Below the pieces are notes generated by a model, which made no database searches, was not told the origin of the DNA, and worked only from the letters and a program-made list of their open reading frames with translations. Below are positions 40,093-64,000 of a stretch of 64,000 bases of DNA, piece by piece. The stretch's first letter is position 1; every line of letters begins with the position of its first letter. The DNA lies in assembly GCA_009731375.1 (NCBI GenBank), contig BJOX01000255.1:373928-437927 (forward strand). Reading direction: 5' to 3'. A program made the translations under genes and the position numbers. Source of the stretch: Paulinella micropora. Taxonomy: Eukaryota > Cercozoa > Imbricatea > Euglyphida.

Positions 40093-41590
40093 TTTGGCCG
40101 GTCGTTAAAGTGCTCAGTCTGATAGGTGTATAGTCTGCAGGGCATTTGAGCTGTGCTCAAGACGAAGAAAATTGAGAAAGGATTATCTGTGGTGGAGAGA
40201 TGGTTTAGGTTGTGTGATAGAGAACGTAACTCGGCTAGATTGGAAAGGAAATTTAGCACTGTCAGTGAGAGAAATTATGAGTTGATATGGGCAGAAAAGG
40301 AAATTGCTGGAGTAAAAAGGATTTTTTCCAGAGCAAGTTCAGGTTTGAAAAATTAAACAAGGTAAGCCTCGGAAATCAGAAACAGGTTTCGTTCTGTTTA
40401 TACTTATGGAAGTAGACTTAATAGTTCCTCAAGAATTTATTAGTTACCAACTTTCCAGTGCCCTCTGACAGTTTCCTTCCTCCTTCATATTCCCCTTGTA
40501 AACTTGTGTGACCCATTTCCTTGTCATGCCATATCAATGTCTAGTCCCCCAAGTCCCCAATTCCGTCCTGTGTTCCCTTTCAGCATGTTGTCCCATGCCT
40601 CTGTATCTCAGACCCATCAAACCCCTTGACATCCTGTGAGTTCCACCCACTATTCCGTGTCATCCCTATGCTTCCACTCCACCAACCATCGTGAAAACAT
40701 ATTGTTATAACATGGCAACCCTCTTGTAAACATATAACACAAGTCCACACAAGATTTCTCAGCCCATCCGTGTGCGTCGTGTCATATGTGATGCTACACT
40801 GTGATGTGTGTACACAGCAACCCTTGCTCAGTGTCAGAGTCATCACACAAAATATACAAAAATGAAATAACAATCCGAGCCGAAAACTGATTATGTATGC
40901 ACCTATTATGTGTGCACCCAAATGTATCCACATTCCGTAAATGAATGTAAAGTTCCCATGTGGACAGACTATTTCCCGCTATGTGATGTGTGTCCCACTT
41001 ATGTACAGCAACCCTTGCCCATCTCACAAAACACATGAGAACCCAAAAGCAATGCAAGAAATGCATGCCGCCCCTCCAACATACGTCAATCCAAAAACAT
41101 TCATATGCCATCAATAAATGCCAAATTCCCATGTGAATAGATCATTTCGCATCTTCAACGAATCTGTGTGTGCGTGTTTTTTTTTATATTGCCAGACACC
41201 AAGTTATAATATATTAATATGTTAATACGAGACAGTCGAGGAACTTGAAAATTTCCATAGCCCGTGAGCTATGTTTTTATTAGCGACTCCATTGTTACAG
41301 TGACTCAATATTTAATAATATAACACTGTCACTATCTAACGACATGAAGACGTAGAGTGACTCCGTAATCTCCAAGCCAAGCTTAACTGCAGACCGGAAC
41401 ATAGAGTAATGCTATTATATACCGGGTGGGCCGGCATATTTTGCAAGTTTGCGATATATCTGCTTGCCATCGTGACCTAGTCGGGTTGGCATGATATTAA
41501 TATGGAAAAGTAAATCCTCTAGAACGATAGGGAGCATGCCAATGTGTCAGGCCTTCCAAGACCGCTCCGCACATCGGGCAACAAGGCTAG
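40093..41590. other. Unique intergenic DNA with one degenerate tandem duplication
   Basis: About 1.5 kb without microsatellite. Segments 40,785-40,985 and 40,985-41,150 look like two degraded copies of one unit (GTGATGTGTGT, CAGCAACCCTTGC, TTCCCATGTG). No exon or RNA gene recognised. It separates the convergent SET-MYND and GBF1-like genes. Confidence 0.5.
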
Positions 41591-41597
41591 TAACATC

Positions 41598-41625
41598 TAT
41601 TTATCTATCCGCTATCTATCTATCC

Positions 41626-41674
<49 letters not shown>

Positions 41675-41677
41675 TAA

Positions 41678-41729
<52 letters not shown>

Positions 41730-41740
41730 CATCTATCTTA
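41598..41740 (+). repeat. (TCTA)n
   Basis: Microsatellite in the intergenic region, without a recognisable LINE tail. Confidence 0.9.
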
Positions 41741-42182
41741 GCTCAGGCTTTCGAGGAAGCAGTGGCAGCAAGGTCATCGTGACACTGTGGCATTCTCGGT
41801 GTTTTATTAATAACACTTAACACACAATTATAATTTTAATATCATATTTAAGTATGTAGTGGCACAGCTGGAGCTCGTGTACAGCAGTAAGAGCGGTGTA
41901 GCTGTTAGTATTATTAGGGTAGGAGGGAGAGGGAATGCGGCAGGGTTAGGGTTCGGGTTTGGGTTAGGGTCAGGGTTAATAGGGTAGAAGGGAGTGGGAG
42001 GGCGACAGGCTGCTCGCATCAGGGCCGAGTAGGAGGAGTAGACAGACGGACAGATAGACCAGCGGCTTGAGTCTCATGCGATACATGTCTGTTTGTCTGT
42101 CTGTCTGTGGCCAGAGAGGAGTGGGAGGACAAGGACAGCAACAACATCATCATCATCAACAACATCACCATCGCCAACAACA
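41741..42182. other. 3' flank of the GBF1-like gene with telomeric repeats
   Basis: Non-coding. Contains GGGTTAGGG variants at 41,940-41,985 and a CAT/CAAC-rich patch at 42,140-42,182. Confidence 0.5.
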
Positions 42183-58711
<16,529 letters not shown>

Positions 58712-58754
58712 TATGTTTGGTCTATCAGCTCTGCATATCCGAAGACATAGGCAT

Positions 58755-60000
58755 CTATTCTACCCCGCCACCAGTTGGTGGCTGGGTAGCGGGCTGGGAG
58801 ATAGCACTAAGCTTAGAATTAATGCAGTCTGAAGGTTCTACGCGTGTCCTCTTGTGGGATCTTTGAGTGTCCGGCACGGAGGAGCTGGAAGAGTTATCGG
58901 GCGCACGGTGTGATTGGTCGCGAGATCGTTTGGAAACAAAGTAACTCCTGATGTCCTGCTGGCCGTCTCGATCGGCAGCGGGCCTCAGAAGGCGGGTCAA
59001 CTCTTTGCCTCGGGTTTCGTAGGCTTGTTGGACAAAGAATTGGATATGTGCATCCGCGCTCGGGCACGGAATGCGCTGTCGCGTTGGGGCCCCCAAAATG
59101 ACAACGTGCTCATTTCTGTTTCCGAGCCCTCATCGGATAATCCTGATAAGAACTGGCCACAGCTGGGCTTGCCCTTGCGCTCGCAAGTGCAATGTGCCCT
59201 GATCATGTCCATCATGAGGTCCCTGTCGTTATCGTACCGATCACAGTCAAGGAGGAAATGGTCCACCGTTTCTTCAGCCTCCCCGCAGGGGCAGAGTGAC
59301 GAACGTGAACGTACGGTTTTCGCCATGAGGTGGTTCAAGGCTGCCGACCCTGTCAACAATTGTCGACGAAGGACATTGGCGGCTCTGTTGCTCCTCGTGG
59401 CAAGAAGAGGCTGGTGGTGTTGTGTAACGCACTGGCGATAAGTCTGGCCTGGCTGCCATCTTTTTCAGCAGCCTGCGTTGGCTTGGCCAAATCGTGACGT
59501 ACCGACCAGTCGTCCACCGCTCGGTCCCACACTCTCCTAGCATTGACCCTCGCTCCCTCTCTGGTTTCTGGGTCGGAGGGTACAGCCGACCCGTCTACTG
59601 AGCTTTTGAACGAGAGCCATTGCTCTTTCAGAGTGAGGTCATCCTCTAGTAGCGAAGCACACTGTGCCTGCCAAGTCGAAGACGTCCTGCCCGACACACT
59701 GGAGTTCGGTTTAGGCAGCGAGACCAAGTAGCGGGGCCATCGGTCGCGTGACATGAGGTAAAGCTCGGCTCTATACCGCAGCTTTTTAGCCAGAAATCTG
59801 GTCTCCAGGCTGGTTTGCACAGCTAAAGCCCTCACCGCCCCTGGCGAGGCCTTGCGGCGAATGCTCAGCATTGCCGTAAGCGCGTGATGTTGAATTGCCT
59901 CGTACTGCCTGCGTTTGGTGTCGTTGAAGGTCGTCACCTCTTGCATCATATTCCAGAGATGAGAGTGTAGTTGTGGTCCACATGGCTCGCTTAGCCGCAA
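58755..60000 (-). pseudogene. EEP-type LINE C-terminal region, frameshifted
   Basis: The protein continues in three successive frames, with breaks near 59,955, 59,395 and 58,995. Contains WNMMQEVTTFNDTKRRQYEA, a CCHC finger (CPCGEAEETVDHFLLDC) at about 59,240-59,295, then [27 protein letters not shown] and TQRSHKRTRVEPSD. The breaks imply an inactive copy or base-calling errors. Confidence 0.75.
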
Positions 60001-63000
60001 AGGGGATTTCTCTCCTCGCGAACAAACGTGCCAGCGCCACGTGCCCTTTGCGAGCCTTTGCTAGGGCGCGTTCGTGGTGTGCGTCCCAGCTCAAGGTGTT
60101 CGTCAGCATGAGCCCTAGGTATTTGTACTGCTTGACCACCTCGATTGCCTTTGAGCCGTAGTAGTAGCCTTCCGCTTTGCGACATACCCCACGTGGGTGA
60201 ACTTCCATCACCTGACTTTTGGCCAAGTTGATTTCGATCCTCCACGTATCACAAAACGAGCGCACCACTTCGATCATGGCGTTCAGCTCCTCCGGCGATT
60301 CCGCGAGCATGACGATATCATCTGCGTAGAGCAAACTCCGCAACTGTCGTCGGGTAGCCGGACCCTCGGGACTGTATGCCAGCCCTTTGCACCGTTCCGC
60401 CAACATTTCAGCAAGTGCGTCGATGAAGATAAGGAACAAGACAGGAGAGAGGGGGTCTCCTTGGCGAACTCCTTGTGACACAGGGACGGGTTGGGTCAGG
60501 CAGCCATCTACGAGGACCCGCATGCGAATTCCTCGGTATGCATCACGAATGATGCGCCAGGCCCGTCCTCGAATTCCGCTTTGCCACAGTCGTTCCCATA
60601 AGCCATCTTGCCAAACGGTATCGAACGCCTTTCGGAAGTCCACAAAGAACAGATAAGTACTGCGTCTCGTTAACTTCCTGCGTACCAGAGCCTCGTGCAA
60701 TGAGATTATTTGGTCCGTTGTGGACCGGTTCGGACGAAATCCGCCTTGTTCCTCTGACAGTTTCCCTTCCATGAAGCCAGACAAACGCCTAGCCCACAGA
60801 CTGAGATAGAGCTTTCCTAGACAGCTCATAAGAGCGATGCCTCGGTAGTTCCCCAAGTCAGCTGGGTCTCCGTCTTTGTAGAGGTTGACAAGTGTGCCCA
60901 TCCCCCAGTCGTCAGGCGTTGTCTCAATATCCCGAAGGAAGTTGAACATCCTCAGGAGGAGTTGGCGCATGGTAGCGCCACCGCACTTGAACATTTCGTT
61001 TCGAGTTTCGTCGTTGCCACACGCCTTACCGAACTGGGCCTGTTCTAAGCACTCTTCTAGCTCCTCCAGTGTGAACTCCCCGTCAAGGTCGATCTCAGCT
61101 TGTGTGACAGAGTCCCGGAGGTGCTCCGCCATGCGCGCCTCGATGGTGGTTCGGAAAGTTTCGTCAAAGAAGGGGTTTTGCAGAGGGGCACCTAGTTTGG
61201 CCCTATACCTGGTCACCGTGTCCAATCTCTCGGTCTGCGTAGTCGCCATGGTACCGTCCTCCTTACGGATCGGGTGTACCGTCGAGGCGCTAGCCTGTGG
61301 CACAAGTCGCCTGGCCAGGCTGTAGAAGTTCTTAGTGTCATGACGACCGTGTGCATCCACCATATTCGCCAAGAAACGTTCCCAGCTAGCCCGCTTCTTT
61401 GCCTGAACGAGTGCACGCGTTCTGCTACGTGCCTCGGAGTATTGGGCCCAGGTGTGCTCGGAGGGTGATTTAACGAAGACCCGGTACGCGTTCCTGCGGG
61501 CGTTGATTGCAGTACGCAATTCGTCGTCAAACCAATCTCGACGGAACTCCTTGGCAACCAGCCGGTCACCCACCGAGGCTTTCAAAGCCGCGAACGACCT
61601 CTTAATGAACTCGCTCGTGACCTCGTTGGCCAGGCGTAGCCTTGTTGGCTGGTCCTTTTCCCGAGCTCCGCCAGGGAGTGTGAAGTCCGCAAAGCTTTCC
61701 TCCAGCTTTGCTTCGTAAAGTGCCCGGTTGGACTCCACAGCCTCACGGTCTTCGGCTGAGCCCCCTTTCAAGACTAGCTTGTGTAGGTTGAACTTCCGAT
61801 ACCGTACCCTTTTGCGTCTGAGGATCGCTCGGCGGGGGCAACGTAGTTTCACATAGACGGGCCGGTGATCTGATTCCAGGTCCCCGGTATCTACCCCAAA
61901 GAGCGCACTCTTCTTTTCTGTAGGGAACAGCCGGGGGGTGACTACGATGTAGTCAAGGGCCGATGCCGCCAGGCCCACCTCCCCTTCTGTCGTGACTACC
62001 TGCAATCTCGTTGCGTGTCCACGCTCCGAGCCCGGAGCTTTAAAGTGACCATTGAGGGCCACCATGTCATTCTGGGAGATCAGCTCGGCGAGTAGTTGAC
62101 CATTGTCGGTGCGCTTGACATTATAGTCGAAGCTCCCTAGCAGGCCCTGCTCCCGCTCAGTCGTGGGGGGTCCAAGTTTGGCATTCATGTCGCCCAGGAC
62201 TATGACCTCCCCCCGGCTCCTGTACAGCGCTACCATCTCTGATAGCGCCGCCCAGGCAGCTTCTCTCTCTTCCCGTCTGGCTGACTCTTGCGGCATGTAC
62301 GCCGAGAGTACGTAGATGTCTTCTTCTCCTCGTGTTCCCGCTGCAATGCGTATCCCGTGGAAATGAGGGTTCCCCTGTTCCAGAGATTGTACGTAGGGTA
62401 CACGGTGGAGACCGACCAAGAAGCCAGTCCCCGATTTGTGCCCCAGCGCCGGTGCCCCCAACCAGCTGTAGTTCTTGGCCCGAAGTTTACCCATGGTCGC
62501 TTCCGAGAGGTTGCGCTCCTGCACTGCTACAATGTCATAGCGGCGCAAGTTGTAGTGCAATTCCCGCTCCGCGATGCATTCCAAGGCTTTTCCGTTCCAG
62601 TTGTGCGTTGCAACTTTAAACACGAAGGGTGTTGGCTGCGTCCTCGCCTTCTTCTGCTGCCCCTTGCGTTCAGGTATCGCCGTCGCGGGGTCATCCGCAA
62701 GAGGGGCGTCCGATGGCGGTGTGGGCTCAATCGGCAGCTTTTCAAAAGGATTGGCTTGTGGTGCGAAGTTGTTAGGTAGGTCAACGGTGCGCTTGGCGCG
62801 CGCCTTGCTCTCCACGCCGCGGACCGCCCATTGAGTGCGCCGTCGCGCTCCCAGTGTGCGGCCCCAGCTGGCATGGAACTTTCGCTCCTTTGCCCAATCC
62901 ATAAGGCTCAGCATGCTCTCCTCCCGCTCTTGCCTTGAGGGGAAGGTCACTTGGACGTGGGCCCCTGCCCCAGCGCCTACATGGGTGAGCTGAACCTTGA

Positions 63001-63427
63001 ACCCTGCTTGGCAGAGGGTTCTTCCAAGGGTCTTCAAGCAACAGGTTGAAGGAACCCCCCACAGAATTGCACTGCGGAGGTCTACTTCATCCTGTTTGCG
63101 TCGTCTCCGACGCGTCCCAGCGATTTCCCATTCCTCGCCGCCGGGATCCGGGTTGGGGGCTTGGTCACGCTCCCCCTCCCCGTCGGACTTCTCTGCCCTG
63201 GACCGCTTAGGAGGGGAGCGCAGTGACGTAATTTCACCATTACAGATCATCGCACGCCCACGCTTGGTCCCCACCTTCACGGAGGACCGAGGAGCCCTGT
63301 CCGCATGGGCTGTTAGCCTGCGTTGCGCCCGCACTGGCGCCAGCACGGCCGGAGTCACAGTTGCAGGACTTCCGCCTTTCCCGTAGGCGTCGGTGGCGGC
63401 TCCGACCTTAGCAGTAGCGACAATCAT
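59786..63427 (-). CDS. EEP-type LINE endonuclease/reverse transcriptase polyprotein
   Basis: 1,213 codons from ATG at 63,427. Residues 1-260 are basic and Pro/Ala-rich. The EEP endonuclease starts near residue 266 (VATHNWNG, VAVQERN, VLSAYMPQ, VLGDMNAKLG, ALDYIVV, SDHRPVYVKL). The reverse transcriptase follows (LYKDGDPADLGNYRGIALMS, GGFRPNRSTTDQI, FVDFRKAFDTVW, VRQGDPLSPVLF, LLYADDIVML near residue 1,034). The nuclease would nick target DNA and the RT prime from the nick. A frameshift near 59,955 makes the last 55 codons out of frame. The C-terminal zinc finger is in other frames downstream. Confidence 0.85.
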   Translation of the reverse strand: MIVATAKVGAATDAYGKGGSPATVTPAVLAPVRAQRRLTAHADRAPRSSVKVGTKRGRAMICNGEITSLRSPPKRSRAEKSDGEGERDQAPNPDPGGEEWEIAGTRRRRRKQDEVDLRSAILWGVPSTCCLKTLGRTLCQAGFKVQLTHVGAGAGAHVQVTFPSRQEREESMLSLMDWAKERKFHASWGRTLGARRRTQWAVRGVESKARAKRTVDLPNNFAPQANPFEKLPIEPTPPSDAPLADDPATAIPERKGQQKKARTQPTPFVFKVATHNWNGKALECIAERELHYNLRRYDIVAVQERNLSEATMGKLRAKNYSWLGAPALGHKSGTGFLVGLHRVPYVQSLEQGNPHFHGIRIAAGTRGEEDIYVLSAYMPQESARREEREAAWAALSEMVALYRSRGEVIVLGDMNAKLGPPTTEREQGLLGSFDYNVKRTDNGQLLAELISQNDMVALNGHFKAPGSERGHATRLQVVTTEGEVGLAASALDYIVVTPRLFPTEKKSALFGVDTGDLESDHRPVYVKLRCPRRAILRRKRVRYRKFNLHKLVLKGGSAEDREAVESNRALYEAKLEESFADFTLPGGAREKDQPTRLRLANEVTSEFIKRSFAALKASVGDRLVAKEFRRDWFDDELRTAINARRNAYRVFVKSPSEHTWAQYSEARSRTRALVQAKKRASWERFLANMVDAHGRHDTKNFYSLARRLVPQASASTVHPIRKEDGTMATTQTERLDTVTRYRAKLGAPLQNPFFDETFRTTIEARMAEHLRDSVTQAEIDLDGEFTLEELEECLEQAQFGKACGNDETRNEMFKCGGATMRQLLLRMFNFLRDIETTPDDWGMGTLVNLYKDGDPADLGNYRGIALMSCLGKLYLSLWARRLSGFMEGKLSEEQGGFRPNRSTTDQIISLHEALVRRKLTRRSTYLFFVDFRKAFDTVWQDGLWERLWQSGIRGRAWRIIRDAYRGIRMRVLVDGCLTQPVPVSQGVRQGDPLSPVLFLIFIDALAEMLAERCKGLAYSPEGPATRRQLRSLLYADDIVMLAESPEELNAMIEVVRSFCDTWRIEINLAKSQVMEVHPRGVCRKAEGYYYGSKAIEVVKQYKYLGLMLTNTLSWDAHHERALAKARKGHVALARLFARREIPFAAKRAMWTTTTLSSLEYDARGDDLQRHQTQAVRGNSTSRAYGNAEHSPQGLARGGEGFSCANQPGDQISG

Positions 63428-63965
63428 GTTGTTGTTGGATGGCCGTGTCCCACTCTAAGTTAGATCACCAGGGGTACCGAAAACCTGATGCTCGTCCAGT
63501 GGTGGTGACGAGGTTGCGGCCTTGAGTTGCAACCTCCTTGTCCTGCATAGCTGATTCTCCAGTGTATCCACACCGTCGAGAAGAGATAAAGCTATGCGAG
63601 GATTCACGAAACCCGGCGCAGTGCCGCCCCTCACTGCGCGACAGGCAGTGCCGCATCTCACTGCTCGACAGTGCCGCCCCTCACTGCCAGGCCACCAATA
63701 CACCGTGCACCGCAGCAACCCCCCCGACCCCTTGCCCCCCCGAACCATTACTCGCAGAGTCACAAAAGAACGCGCGCAGCCTAGGGCTGGGCAGTTATGG
63801 TGTAAACTATCCAGTCCATTGGAGACCAAGGAAACAGAGACAGCAAATGGCAAACAGAGGCAAGAGCAAACATGGGCACAACAAATGAACAACAATGATT
63901 CCTTAATCTAGGGGGTTTGGTTTTAGGCCGGAGCACTGCGCAGCTGGCCCTCTGCATCCCCCCGG

Positions 63966-63966
<1 letters not shown>

Positions 63967-64000
<34 letters not shown>
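63967..64000. repeat. (TAGA)n at the window edge
   Basis: Continuation of the target microsatellite on the 5' side of the LINE. Confidence 0.9.

Larger units (their letters stand above)
58712..63966 (-). mobile_element. EEP-type LINE, full length, inserted in (TCTA)n
   Basis: A 5.25-kb non-LTR retrotransposon with (TAGA)n on both sides. The 5' end begins CCCGGGGGGATGCAGAGGG. A 540-base leader contains three or four copies of a GCAGTGCCGC-CTCACTG unit at 63,610-63,690. One long protein has endonuclease and reverse transcriptase. The 3' end is GCTGATAGACCAAACATA. Truncated or deleted copies at 31.0, 33.1, 33.3, 33.7, 48.0, 52.9 and 54.9 kb share this 3' end. Confidence 0.85.

Overview
The window is nuclear DNA of an intron-rich eukaryote. 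It has GT-AG introns, GC-rich exons inside AT-rich repeats, interstitial TTAGGG telomere-type arrays, LINE and SINE retrotransposons, and no bacterial-style gene organisation. I cannot name the species; a protist, alga or early-diverging lineage would all fit. Most bases are simple-sequence DNA, mainly (TCTA)n, (GTAT)n, (TTC)n, (CTTT)n and (TTG)n. Most long open frames here are translations of microsatellites, so genes had to be pieced together from short exons joined by compatible splice phase.

Three host genes can be assembled. (1) A minus-strand gene at about 4.7-10.0 kb encodes a small multi-pass membrane protein that weakly resembles the OSTC/DC2 and OST3/OST6 subunits of oligosaccharyltransferase. 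(2) A plus-strand gene spans about 11.2-39.5 kb. It encodes a SMYD5-like SET-domain protein with a MYND finger inside the SET domain, an Asn-His-Ser-Cys motif, a GEELL motif, a post-SET CxCxxC cluster, and a second MYND finger at the C-terminus. Seventeen of its exons join in frame in one chain; at least one exon is missing between the first exon and the rest. (3) A minus-strand gene spans about 58.2-42.2 kb. It encodes the C-terminal two thirds of a GBF1/GNOM-type ARF guanine-nucleotide exchange factor (HDS region plus a Gln/Pro-rich tail) in 23 phase-compatible exons. Its Sec7 half would lie beyond 58.2 kb, past a LINE insertion.

Mobile DNA dominates 30-39 kb and 58.7-64 kb. One LINE family (full copy 63,966-58,712, minus) has an EEP/APE-type endonuclease. 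The other (35,193-39,087, plus) has a restriction-like endonuclease. Both families, their truncated copies and their internally deleted derivatives end directly in (TCTA)n, always in the same orientation relative to the repeat strand, so two unrelated endonuclease types appear to share one microsatellite target. Other insertions are a tRNA-derived SINE with a 14-bp target-site duplication, a small hairpin element, a 546-bp tandem element, and an AT-rich two-gene fragment at 31.84-32.62 kb that looks foreign and possibly viral.

The most pervasive pattern is exon echoing. At many exons of all three genes, partial copies of the exon edge with its splice site lie next to the intact exon: acceptor plus exon start upstream, or exon end plus donor downstream. 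In one case the exon itself has been split by a satellite, apparently with an in-frame new intron. The microsatellites inside the genes are strongly strand-biased, so that the pyrimidine-rich TCTA strand is nearly always the coding strand.
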